Assembly: GCA_012974425.1 (NCBI GenBank)
Contig: JAAXQE010000067.1
Span: 1-58,164 of the forward strand
From: Geopsychrobacter sp.
GTDB lineage: Bacteria > Desulfobacterota > Desulfuromonadia > Desulfuromonadales > Geopsychrobacteraceae
DNA length: 58,164 nt
Reading direction: 5' to 3'
The position numbers were made by a program, and so were the translations under genes. Below the pieces are notes generated by a model. It was not told where the DNA came from, did not search any database, and worked only from the letters and a program-made list of their open reading frames with translations. Within the stretch, counting starts at the first letter, position 1, and each line of letters opens with the position of its first letter. Shown here piece by piece: positions 8,008-16,310 of this stretch.

Positions 8008-10065
8008 ATGGGATCAAGACAGCAGGTTGACGAATTTCTCGCCGAAGCGGAAGAACTGCTTGAAAAGTTGAGTCAGGATCTGGCTGAGCTCGGTGAGGGG
8101 ATTGAAAATGGTGATGTCAACCCCGAGCTGGTAAATGGTATTTTCCGTGACGCTCATTCAATGAAGGGGCTGGCGGGGATGTTTGGCTTTGATGATATCG
8201 CCGAACTTGCCCATCACCTTGAAGATTTACTTGATAAACTGCGGCTCGGTAAAATTTCATTGAACAGGATACTGCTCGATCTGTTGTTCGAGACCATTGA
8301 AGGCGTTGGTTTGTTGGTCCGGGGGAAGGCCGGTGATCCTGATTACACCATAAATGTTGCACCTTATGTACAGCGTATCGGGGATTTGTTAGCAGGGCCG
8401 GATGACAATTCTGCAATTACACTGGAAGCTCTCAATCTTGACGTTGCATTGCTTAATGTCTTGACTGAATATGAAGAACATCGGCTCCAGGAGAACCTGA
8501 CTCAGGGGAGACTCTTGCTGCTCGTTAGTGTTGCATTCCCGCTCGATAGTTTTGATACTGATCTTTCGGATGTTATCGGTGAATTAAAGCATGTCGGTGA
8601 AGTCGTCAGTACTTTGCCGGGAGCAGCAAATGCTGATCCCTCATCTTTGGCCTTTCGCATCCTCTTTGCGTGTAAAATTCCCCTGGAAAACTTATCCGCA
8701 ACCCCCGGCTTGAGCGATTGTTGTTTCGAGACAGTTTCGCCGGCTCCCCCCGTGTCTGTCTCTGTCCCTGCCCCAGTTCTAGCGGGCGTGTCAAAAGGAT
8801 TAACTCAGGCAGAACAACCGCTACCTCAGGAAGCACCCCTGCAACAGACAGGTGAAGATACTTCATTACGTTCAGTCAGTCACTCTGTTCGGGTTGATAT
8901 CGGTAAGCTGGACATTCTCATGAACCTTGTTGGGGAGCTCGGTCTGGTGAAGGGCGGTATCGCACAGGTGGCTTCAGATCTGTCAAATTCGGGGGTTGCT
9001 CAAGCATGTGACCTTGAAAAGAGTGTACATTCACTTGAGCGTCGACTCGCTGAACTGCAGAAGGCGGTTATGGATGTACGGATGGTGCCGGTTCGCCAGC
9101 TGTTTGACAAGATGGGGCGAATCATTCGGCGTATGGCCCAGGAATTAGGCAAGAAGGTTGAGTTGAAAACCTTCGGCTCTGAAACTGAGTTTGATAAGTT
9201 GATTGCTGAAGAGCTGGCTGACCCCTTGATGCATATTATCCGTAATGCTCTCGATCATGGGATCGAGTCCGGGACCGAAAGACTGGCGGCCGGGAAGGCA
9301 GAAGTTGGCTGTATAGAATTACGCGCAACCCAGCGCGGCAATCACGTCGTCCTCGAAATCGCGGATGACGGGAAGGGGATCGACTCTGAGGTGTTGAGAC
9401 GAAAAGGGATAGAGAGAGGTCTGGTCGATTCCGATACCCAGATATCGCGACGGAATTTATTTGGATTACTTTTTCATCCTGGTTTTTCAACGCGTGACGA
9501 AGTTAGTGAGTATTCGGGACGTGGAGTTGGGATGGACGTGGTCAAGAACAACATCTCGGCCCTGTCCGGTATTATCGATATTGACAGCACCTATGGGCAG
9601 GGGACTCAGATCAGTCTGACCTTGCCGATTACGCTGGCAATTATCAAGGCACTGGTTGTTCGTATCCAGGGACGTGATTATGCCATACCGCTGACCTCCG
9701 TCCTTGAGACCCTGCTGCTTGAGCCGGGGATGATTCAAACGATAGAAGGGCAGGAGGTTGTTGAGCTTCGTCGGAGTACCTTGCCGTTGCTGCGCTTGAA
9801 TCAATTATTTAATCTGGATGGACAAACTTCCTCGGGCGGTGATTTTGTGGTTGTTGCCGGTTTTGCCGGGCGCAGGATCGGGATTGTTGTGGAAGAACTC
9901 CGTGGCCAGCAGGATGTCGTTATCAAGTCCCTTGGGAAGTCACTCTCTTTTGTAAAAGGGATCGCTGGGGCCGCTGATCTTGGTAATCAGAAGACAGTTC
10001 TGGTGCTCGATGTCAGCAGTTTGATAACCGATTTATTACGTGGGGATACAGGTTTGAATGTATAG
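8008..10065 (+). CDS. cheA: Chemotaxis-type histidine kinase CheA
   Basis: 685 aa cytoplasmic kinase. The Hpt domain (1-130) has the phosphorylated His50 in RDAHSMKG. A P2-like response-regulator-docking segment covers about 165-235, then a Pro-rich linker. The dimerisation helix is about 293-365. The HATPase runs 366-545, with N box HIIRNALDHG (409-418), ADDGKGID (452-459) and the GRGVGMD box (504-510). The last 135 residues are a CheW-like domain. GGGAG lies 6 nt before the ATG. The end overlaps the next gene by 8 bp. No receptor gene is nearby, so its input must come from a receptor elsewhere or from an unusual partner in this cluster. Confidence 0.94.
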   Translation: MGSRQQVDEFLAEAEELLEKLSQDLAELGEGIENGDVNPELVNGIFRDAHSMKGLAGMFGFDDIAELAHHLEDLLDKLRLGKISLNRILLDLLFETIEGVGLLVRGKAGDPDYTINVAPYVQRIGDLLAGPDDNSAITLEALNLDVALLNVLTEYEEHRLQENLTQGRLLLLVSVAFPLDSFDTDLSDVIGELKHVGEVVSTLPGAANADPSSLAFRILFACKIPLENLSATPGLSDCCFETVSPAPPVSVSVPAPVLAGVSKGLTQAEQPLPQEAPLQQTGEDTSLRSVSHSVRVDIGKLDILMNLVGELGLVKGGIAQVASDLSNSGVAQACDLEKSVHSLERRLAELQKAVMDVRMVPVRQLFDKMGRIIRRMAQELGKKVELKTFGSETEFDKLIAEELADPLMHIIRNALDHGIESGTERLAAGKAEVGCIELRATQRGNHVVLEIADDGKGIDSEVLRRKGIERGLVDSDTQISRRNLFGLLFHPGFSTRDEVSEYSGRGVGMDVVKNNISALSGIIDIDSTYGQGTQISLTLPITLAIIKALVVRIQGRDYAIPLTSVLETLLLEPGMIQTIEGQEVVELRRSTLPLLRLNQLFNLDGQTSSGGDFVVVAGFAGRRIGIVVEELRGQQDVVIKSLGKSLSFVKGIAGAADLGNQKTVLVLDVSSLITDLLRGDTGLNV

Positions 10066-10861
10066 GGAATTTTTTCAGCTGAAAGAGCGACCCTTTAGTA
10101 AAACACCGGACCCGCTTTATCTTTATCCCTCACGTACCCACAAGGAGGCCCTTGCGCGACTCTTGTATGCTGTAGAAGAACGCGAAATGATACTGCTTAC
10201 GGGAGATATAGGCTGCGGCAAAACAACTCTTTCCAGGGCATTGATAGATGAACTTGATGGGATCGCCAAGGTTGCTCTCCTGACTAACCCACGTCTTTCT
10301 CCGCTTGAATTTCTTTACAGCTTGGCGGTTAAGTTTGGTGTTGCTGAGCCCGCTCAGGATCGACTTGGTTTGCTGGAACAAATTGAGCAAGTTCTCTACC
10401 GTCTGTTTCGGAGTGGTTGTGTCCCGGTTTTGATTGTCGATGAGGCACATCTTATCCCGCATCGAGACACCTTTGAAGAGATTCGTCTTTTAACAAATTT
10501 TCAACTCGATGATGGTAATCTGCTCTCGGTTATTTTTATTGGGCAACCGGAGTTGAGGCAACGTTTGGCTCATCCGGTTTATGAGCCCTTACGGCAACGT
10601 ATCGGTTTGCAATTCAATATCGGACCTCTCAACCTGGAAGAGACCAGGGCTTATATATGTCACCGACTTCGTTGTGCCGGGGGCACTGCCGATATTTTTT
10701 TGGATCCTGCAGTCGTTGAGTTACATCGATTCTCGGATGGGGTGCCACGTCGTATCAACCAAGCAGCGTCCTTGGCACTGTTAGAGGCTTTTGGCCGGGG
10801 AGAGCCGCAGATTGGCTCGGGAATCATTAAAGAAGTTGTGGCTGAATTGTCAGGCATTTGA
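10058..10861 (+). CDS. ExeA/MshM-like AAA ATPase
   Basis: 267 aa. Starts MYREFFQLKERPFSKTPDP, the classic opening of ExeA-family ATPases, which act in type II secretion and pilus assembly. Walker A GDIGCGKTT is at 49-57, Walker B VLIVDEA at 124-130, and a sensor region is near IFIGQPELRQRL. It lacks the C-terminal peptidoglycan-binding domain of full-length ExeA. The gene overlaps cheA by 8 bp, so the two are translationally coupled, an unusual place for this family. It could link CheA signalling to a surface machine or act as a switch, but nothing in the sequence proves this. Confidence 0.85.
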   Translation: MYREFFQLKERPFSKTPDPLYLYPSRTHKEALARLLYAVEEREMILLTGDIGCGKTTLSRALIDELDGIAKVALLTNPRLSPLEFLYSLAVKFGVAEPAQDRLGLLEQIEQVLYRLFRSGCVPVLIVDEAHLIPHRDTFEEIRLLTNFQLDDGNLLSVIFIGQPELRQRLAHPVYEPLRQRIGLQFNIGPLNLEETRAYICHRLRCAGGTADIFLDPAVVELHRFSDGVPRRINQAASLALLEAFGRGEPQIGSGIIKEVVAELSGI

Positions 10862-10934
10862 GTGTTTTATTATTCTATTGAGCGCTTCTTCTGCTATAGT
10901 CGCAGAGTTGATTTAGATCTCGTCATAATCAGTA

Positions 10935-11618
10935 ATGGATCGGGTTGAATTGATGGATCTGGCTGAAATACGAAAAAAAGCACGTTCGCGAAGTGCCGAA
11001 GTGCCTGTGATTATACCCGTGCCCGAAGTTTCAACTGGAGCGGATGACGCATCTCGGGAATTTCAATTGCCTCAACCTGCCGAGAATCGCTTCTGGGATG
11101 AGATCGGCACTGAACAGTTTGCAACAGAAGAAGAGTATTTGCAGGGCTTAACAGAGTCAGGCGACGAGGAAGTTGAACAGGTTCAATGGTTGGGCTTCTA
11201 TCTTGGCAAAGAAGAGTATGCCCTTGATCTTGGAGTCGTCTCAGAGTTGATCAAACCGAGAGCATTGACCGAACTGCCACATGTCCCGGATTACGTTTGC
11301 GGAATTATCACCTTGCGCGGAGAGGTGATCCCGGTTATCGATTTGAAACAGCGACTCGGCCTCGACTATGGAACTCTATGTGCCCTTGACTTACAAAGGA
11401 TCATTATTTGTGAGGGGAAAGAGCAGCGGACTGGATTGTTGGTTGATAGAATTTCACAGGTTGTCCGTTTGCCGGAAGATGAGATTGAAGAACCGAACCT
11501 GGTCGGGGATGATCCGTCTGGAGCGTACATACAGGGGATTGGACGTAAGCAAGGAAGAATGTTCATCCAGTTACGCCCAGAAAGGGTAATTGAGATCGAA
11601 CAAATAGTTAGAAGCTAA
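10935..11618 (+). CDS. CheW adaptor with 80-residue N-terminal extension
   Basis: 227 aa. Residues about 83-225 are a CheW domain with the hallmark GIITLRGEVIPVIDLKQRLG; such proteins couple CheA to receptors. The first 80 residues are charged and low in complexity and not part of the fold. The given start is ATG 10935, but ATG 10953 (MDLAEIRKKAR) is equally likely since CheW relatives often begin this way; neither has a clear ribosome site. It keeps the NLRG-type motif that the second CheW of the cluster lacks. Confidence 0.87.
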   Translation: MDRVELMDLAEIRKKARSRSAEVPVIIPVPEVSTGADDASREFQLPQPAENRFWDEIGTEQFATEEEYLQGLTESGDEEVEQVQWLGFYLGKEEYALDLGVVSELIKPRALTELPHVPDYVCGIITLRGEVIPVIDLKQRLGLDYGTLCALDLQRIIICEGKEQRTGLLVDRISQVVRLPEDEIEEPNLVGDDPSGAYIQGIGRKQGRMFIQLRPERVIEIEQIVRS

Positions 11619-11696
11619 GTCTGTTCTAACCGATGTAGGTACACAGTTCGCCAGTAATTCAGTTGCCGGTGACGAAGCGTGGAGGGTGGTATTCAA

Positions 11697-12071
11697 ATGC
11701 AGAAAAAAGTACTGATTGTCGAAGATGAAGAGAGCTTGTTGAAACTGGAAAGTATCCTGCTGACAACCAAAGGCTATCTTGTTCAGGGAGTGACTTCAGG
11801 CCTGGCTGCTCTGGAAGCAGTCAATGAAGAAATACCCGACCTTATTCTGCTTGATGTCATGTTGCCCAAGATGGATGGTTTTGAGGTGTGCAGCCGCTTG
11901 AAGGGTGATCCTGCGACTAAGAACATTCCGGTTGTTCTTTTGACGGCCAAGAAAACACCCGAAGATCTTGCACGTGGCGAAGAGGTTGGTGCCGATCACT
12001 ACATTACCAAGCCCTTCAAGTCTGCCATGGTCATTGATATTATTGAGCAGCTTATTGGTAAAAATCGTTGA
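11697..12071 (+). CDS. CheY-like single-domain response regulator (copy 2)
   Basis: 124 aa receiver only. Acidic pair E9-D10, phospho-acceptor D53 (LLDVMLPKMDGFEV), T84 and K105 (YITKPF). ATG 11697 is chosen because GGAGGGTGG lies at 11681-11689; a GTG at 11679 in frame is ahead of that site and is not needed. Its core is of the OmpR/PhoB-like type and differs from the two other CheYs of the cluster, so it may have a separate job such as phosphate sink or a different partner. Two bases separate it from the next CheW. Confidence 0.9.
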   Translation: MQKKVLIVEDEESLLKLESILLTTKGYLVQGVTSGLAALEAVNEEIPDLILLDVMLPKMDGFEVCSRLKGDPATKNIPVVLLTAKKTPEDLARGEEVGADHYITKPFKSAMVIDIIEQLIGKNR

Positions 12072-12073
12072 CA

Positions 12074-12586
12074 ATGAAGTCTTTGCCATCAGTCCAGAGG
12101 GGGGCTGTCGATGAAATAAAGCTGGCCTGCCTGCGCGTAGGGTCAGTTTTTTATGCTCTGGATATCATGAAGATCCGCGAGATCATTCGACCGGAACCGA
12201 TTGTTCAGGTGCCTCGCTCCCCGCTCTATGTCGATGGGGTTATTAACTTACGCAAAGCAGTTATCCCGGTTGTTGACCTGCGTCGCCGGTTTGGCTCTGA
12301 ACCCCGTGATGAACCTCACGAAAGAATCATAATTTGTTCCGTAGATTGCCGGATTGTCGGTCTGGTGGTTGATGAAGTCAGTGAGGTTGTCGCTTTTACC
12401 TCTGATGAGATTCAACCCGCACCCTATTATATGTCGAGTTGGGAGAGCGGTTTTTTCCCTGGTGTTTGCAGGCATAAAGGAAATCTTTTGTTATTGATAG
12501 ATCTGCGCAAAATTTTATCTAGTGATCAGAGGATTGATGTCAGTCTTATCCAGGAACAGGCACTTGAGGGTGCAGCGAAAGATTAA
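12074..12586 (+). CDS. CheW adaptor, single domain
   Basis: 170 aa, a CheW domain over nearly the whole length. The conserved loop reads GVINLRKAVIPVVDLRRRFG: Lys replaces the Gly of the usual NLRG, a position close to the kinase/receptor contact surface. Start chosen at ATG 12074; a TTG six bases earlier overlaps the stop of the preceding CheY. Having a second CheW beside the CheW domain of CheA and the extended CheW suggests a mixed or layered signalling array. Confidence 0.88.
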   Translation: MKSLPSVQRGAVDEIKLACLRVGSVFYALDIMKIREIIRPEPIVQVPRSPLYVDGVINLRKAVIPVVDLRRRFGSEPRDEPHERIIICSVDCRIVGLVVDEVSEVVAFTSDEIQPAPYYMSSWESGFFPGVCRHKGNLLLLIDLRKILSSDQRIDVSLIQEQALEGAAKD

Positions 12587-12592
12587 GTGCCA

Positions 12593-13417
12593 ATGATTAT
12601 TGCTTGTCCAAAGTGCCAGAAAAAGCTCCGGATTGACGCTGCCAAGTATGCTGGGAAAAATCTTTCTCTGACCTGCCGTAACTGTACGCAGAACTTCCCT
12701 TTCGTTGTGCATGCTTCCTCAAAAGTTCTGGTTGCTCATGGTGAGCCTGAGGTCTGTCAGGATATTCTAGACCTTTGTTGTCAAGATTTAGGTGAAATTC
12801 TGACCTGTAACGATGCCGATACGGCCAGACAGTATCTTGGTTGCCATGCGGTCTCCGCGTTACTTCTTGATGTTGCTCTGCCTGGCGCATTTCCTTTTCA
12901 ATTGATTGAGGAGATTCAACGTCGCGGAGAATCGATAAAGATCATTCTGCTCCCGTCGGTTTATAATCGTACGGCGTATAAGCGTAAGCCCTCTTCACTT
13001 TACGGTGCCGATGCTTATCTTGAACTTCATCATCTGCCGGATCGTCTTATCCCGTTGTTACACGAATTAGTGCCCGAATTGAGCCTAAAGAGTAAACCCT
13101 GCTGTGCAATGAGTGACAAGGTGAAGGGACGGGCACTTCCTGTCGATGCTGATGCCAGGCAGCAGGCTGAAGAGCTCTCACGTCTATTGATCGCTGATAT
13201 AGCTCTTTACCATCAGGAACAGATCGATCTGGGGATTGTCCAAAAGGATCTGGCAACACGCCTGGCTAGCCAGTTGGAAGAGGGGAGGCGGATGTTGGCT
13301 TGCCGAATTCCTCAGGCTGAGCTGGATAGGCAGGATTACATCCTTTCTGCACTTGAATGTTTTGCGACCGCGCGTGAAAGGGAATTGCGTGCCGGGGAAG
13401 AGGATTGCCATGGATGA
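12593..13417 (+). CDS. Zinc-ribbon plus degenerate receiver protein
   Basis: 274 aa, soluble. Residues 1-37 are an MJ0042-type zinc ribbon (CPKC at 5-8, CRNC at 28-31). Residues about 43-165 follow a receiver pattern, with D93 in LLLDVALPG in the phospho-acceptor place. The acidic pair is reduced (VAHGEPE) and the conserved Lys-Pro is absent (AYLELHHLPD), so phosphorylation is doubtful. The C-terminal 100 residues are charged and helical and unknown to me. ATG 12593 is preferred over GTG 12587 because ribbon proteins of this type begin MIIxCPxC. Ends 8 bp inside the HEAT gene. Confidence 0.72.
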   Translation: MIIACPKCQKKLRIDAAKYAGKNLSLTCRNCTQNFPFVVHASSKVLVAHGEPEVCQDILDLCCQDLGEILTCNDADTARQYLGCHAVSALLLDVALPGAFPFQLIEEIQRRGESIKIILLPSVYNRTAYKRKPSSLYGADAYLELHHLPDRLIPLLHELVPELSLKSKPCCAMSDKVKGRALPVDADARQQAEELSRLLIADIALYHQEQIDLGIVQKDLATRLASQLEEGRRMLACRIPQAELDRQDYILSALECFATARERELRAGEEDCHG

Positions 13418-15431
13418 AAAGGCACTGCTGATTCAGGAGCAACTTACATCGTCTGACAGTGAGGTGCGCATTGCGGCAACTCGGCAACTTGCCAGGCTGA
13501 CTGCACCGTCTGTAGACCTGTTTATCTCCAGCCTTGGCGACCCGGATTGGCGGGTCCGTAAGGCTGCTATTGAAACATTTCAGGAGCTTTCTCACTCTGC
13601 AGAAAACATTCAAGATCTGATCAGGCTGCTTTACCATCCAGAAAACGCGGGGCTGCGCAACGCTGCGATCGAAATCTTGATTGGGTTTGGTTCTTTAGCT
13701 GTTGAGCAGTTACGCAGCGAAATATTTAAACCAGATGTTGAGGTCCGAAAATTTGTTATAGATATCCTGGGTGAGATTTGCGATCCAGGCTGTGCGCCGG
13801 ACTTAATCGTTTGTTTGCACGATGCGGATATAAACGTCCGTTATGCAGCAGCTGAAACTCTGGGTAAGTTGAAGGCTGAGGCAGCGGTTGAGCCTCTCAT
13901 GGCACTAATGGCCGATCCGGATCCCGGGCTCAAATTTACAATTCTGCAATCCCTTTCACAGATAGGGGGGAGCATCCCGACAGACCGCCTTTTTGTCTAT
14001 CTGGATGATCGCTTGCTTCGCAAAGCCTTGTTTGATTGTTTCGCAAGGGTCGGTGGGAGCGAGGTGGTGCCTCCACTTATCGAGGGTCTGTGTGACCCAA
14101 TGCGTCAAGTCCGTGAAGCCGCGTTGAGTGCCCTTGATATGTTGCGTGTACGGGAAATTCATACCATAAAAAGAGTCTTGGTCGACGCCGATCTGGAGCA
14201 GATTTCAGCTGACCTTGAACTGATTTTCTCCGGGGAGAAGCTGCAACTGAAGACAGCCGCTCTTGCACTCTATGGAGACGTTGGGGCCGAGCGCGATCTC
14301 TCATTGCTGCTTAACTGTTTTTCAGAAGAAGGTCTGCGCTCTCATGCGTTGAATACGTTCTCTGCTCTTGGTGAAGAGCCGTTTGCGCGCCTGGTGGATC
14401 TGTTTGATTCCGTAGATCAATTACAGACCCTTTATCTTATCTTCGCAGGGGGGGAACTCGGTTTTGTGTCGGTGCTTCCGATAGCGGTTATGGCCTCTCA
14501 ATCGAACGATCCTCAGCTCAGGAATACCGCAGCAAGAGCTATTGGTGCATTGGGGGGTGGTGAGCATCTCGACTTGTTACTGCGCCTGCTCGACGATGAA
14601 ATAACCGACATCCAGAATGCCGCTGCAGCCGCAGTCGCGACGCTTGCCAGGCGCAACAAGACATGCGTTCTGCCTCGGATCTCCTCAATGTTTAACGATC
14701 CCGATGCTGAAAAGCGGATGCGCGTGGTGCGGATTCTCGGCTTGATTGACGGAGAGGGGATTGAGGCACTTTTGTTGAAAGCCTTCAAGGATTCTTCGGC
14801 AACTGTGCGTTGTGAAGCTATCCGGGCCTTAAATGGTCATTTTAGTGAGGTTGTGATCTCTGGACTAACCTTGGCGCTGACCGATGAGTCTGGTGAGGTC
14901 CGACGATTGGCAGTTAGCGCTCTTGGCCAATGCCCGCAAGAGCAGGCCCTGCCAGCATTGACCCTTGCCGCAGCGGATGCCGATTTTTGGGTGCGGGCCG
15001 CGGTGATGCGTGTTTTGGCGGTTTTCCCAGGCGAAAACGTCCGAAATCTGTTGCTGAATGCCTTAATCGATCCCGTCGGCTTGGTGGTTATTGCTGCCCT
15101 GGAAAGTTCTGTTTCCGTTTTGCCCGATGAGTGTCGCAGTTTGTTGGAAGAGGCCTTGATTCATCCAGATGAAGAGGTGGTTAAGGTCGCAATGGATCAA
15201 CTCTCACGCATTCTTGACTGGGATTGGATCGCTCCTTTTTGTGCAGATTTGCTGAATCATGCTCATTGGGATGTGCGTCTGCATGCGGCAAATTTCCTTG
15301 GTCGCAGTGAAATTAATGGGAAGTCTAGACTTCTTGAAGAAAGGTTGGCCGTTGAGGGCGAGGCCCCTGTGCGTCAGGCGATAGAGTCTGCCATCTCCGG
15401 TAGGTTGCGTACCGATAGTCAGGGCTGTTAG
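13410..15431 (+). CDS. HEAT-repeat protein of the chemosensory-like cluster
   Basis: 673 aa built almost wholly of HEAT/PBS-lyase-type helical repeats with a period of about 30-35 residues; recurring pieces include VRKAAIETF, VRYAAAETLGKL, VREAALSALDML and VRRLAVSALGQ. No catalytic motif, signal peptide or membrane segment. Such proteins act as scaffolds, and HEAT proteins are known beside some che clusters of delta-proteobacteria. The frame runs open from 13236, but the true start is ATG 13410 (MDEKALLIQEQL), preceded by GGGGAAGAGG and overlapping the previous gene by 8 bp. Its stop abuts the cheR start. Partner unknown. Confidence 0.85.
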   Translation: MDEKALLIQEQLTSSDSEVRIAATRQLARLTAPSVDLFISSLGDPDWRVRKAAIETFQELSHSAENIQDLIRLLYHPENAGLRNAAIEILIGFGSLAVEQLRSEIFKPDVEVRKFVIDILGEICDPGCAPDLIVCLHDADINVRYAAAETLGKLKAEAAVEPLMALMADPDPGLKFTILQSLSQIGGSIPTDRLFVYLDDRLLRKALFDCFARVGGSEVVPPLIEGLCDPMRQVREAALSALDMLRVREIHTIKRVLVDADLEQISADLELIFSGEKLQLKTAALALYGDVGAERDLSLLLNCFSEEGLRSHALNTFSALGEEPFARLVDLFDSVDQLQTLYLIFAGGELGFVSVLPIAVMASQSNDPQLRNTAARAIGALGGGEHLDLLLRLLDDEITDIQNAAAAAVATLARRNKTCVLPRISSMFNDPDAEKRMRVVRILGLIDGEGIEALLLKAFKDSSATVRCEAIRALNGHFSEVVISGLTLALTDESGEVRRLAVSALGQCPQEQALPALTLAAADADFWVRAAVMRVLAVFPGENVRNLLLNALIDPVGLVVIAALESSVSVLPDECRSLLEEALIHPDEEVVKVAMDQLSRILDWDWIAPFCADLLNHAHWDVRLHAANFLGRSEINGKSRLLEERLAVEGEAPVRQAIESAISGRLRTDSQGC

Positions 15432-16310
15432 ATGTTTATTTTCAGTAGCGATATCCCGCTTGCAACGGAGGAGTTCCGCCTGTTGCGGGATTTCATTTAT
15501 CAGTACTGCGGTATTTTTTTTGCGGATGAATCAAAATATCTGTTGGAAAAACGTCTCAATAAGCGTCTCGCTGAATTGCGCCTGAGCTGTTTTCGTGATT
15601 ACTACTACCAGTTACGCTATGGGCAGGGCCGCGAACAGGAACTTGCTGCTGCTATCGATCTTTTGACTACGAATGAAACGTATTTTTTTCGAGAAGACTT
15701 TCAGCTTAAAGCCTTTACCCAAGAGGTAATTCCTGAATTGATCAAGGTCAAGGCAGGAAGGGGAGATAGATCTTTGCGCATCTGGAGTGCAGGTTGTTCC
15801 AGCGGAGAAGAGCCATATACCCTGGCGATGTTACTGCTCGAAAATCCACAACTGCAAGGTTGGTCGATCGATATTATCGGTACAGATATCAGTCAGAGGG
15901 TTTTGAAAATTGCTCGAGAAGGTCTTTATGGCCAAAATTCTTTTCGGGCAACCGATGCAAGATACCTTGATCGTTATTTTGCTCCGGTTGAGCAGAAGTG
16001 GCAGATTTCCAATCAGGTGAAAGATCTGGTCTCAATCAGTCATCTCAATTTTTTTGATACGAATCGGGTTGCTCTGTTGGGTAACATGGATGCTGTTTTC
16101 TGTCGCAATGTAATAATCTATTTTGATCTGGCCGCTAAAAAGAAAGTCATACGTGCGCTGCATGACCGTTTATGCCCTGGCGGATACCTTATGCTCGGCC
16201 ATTCGGAATCGTTACTGAATATCAGTACCGATTTTAAGCTGCGCCATTTCACCAATGACATGCTCTATCAAAGGCCGGAAGGAGCATATGTGGCAGGAGG
16301 ACTACTCTGA
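15432..16310 (+). CDS. cheR: Chemotaxis protein methyltransferase CheR
   Basis: 292 aa; transfers methyl groups from S-adenosylmethionine to receptor glutamates. An all-helical N-terminal part is followed by the SAM site WSAGCSSGEEPYTLAM (from 118), then GTDIS and the FCRNVIIYF motif. The ATG follows the HEAT stop with no gap (TAGATG). No tetratricopeptide or beta-subdomain pentapeptide-binding extension beyond the core was noticed. Presence of CheR and CheB implies a methylated receptor, yet none is encoded here. Confidence 0.94.
   Translation: MFIFSSDIPLATEEFRLLRDFIYQYCGIFFADESKYLLEKRLNKRLAELRLSCFRDYYYQLRYGQGREQELAAAIDLLTTNETYFFREDFQLKAFTQEVIPELIKVKAGRGDRSLRIWSAGCSSGEEPYTLAMLLLENPQLQGWSIDIIGTDISQRVLKIAREGLYGQNSFRATDARYLDRYFAPVEQKWQISNQVKDLVSISHLNFFDTNRVALLGNMDAVFCRNVIIYFDLAAKKKVIRALHDRLCPGGYLMLGHSESLLNISTDFKLRHFTNDMLYQRPEGAYVAGGLL

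Noticed and set aside
13236-13409. N-terminal extension of the HEAT protein
   Set aside because: It overlaps the preceding gene in another frame, lacks repeat character, and a better start with a ribosome site is at 13410.
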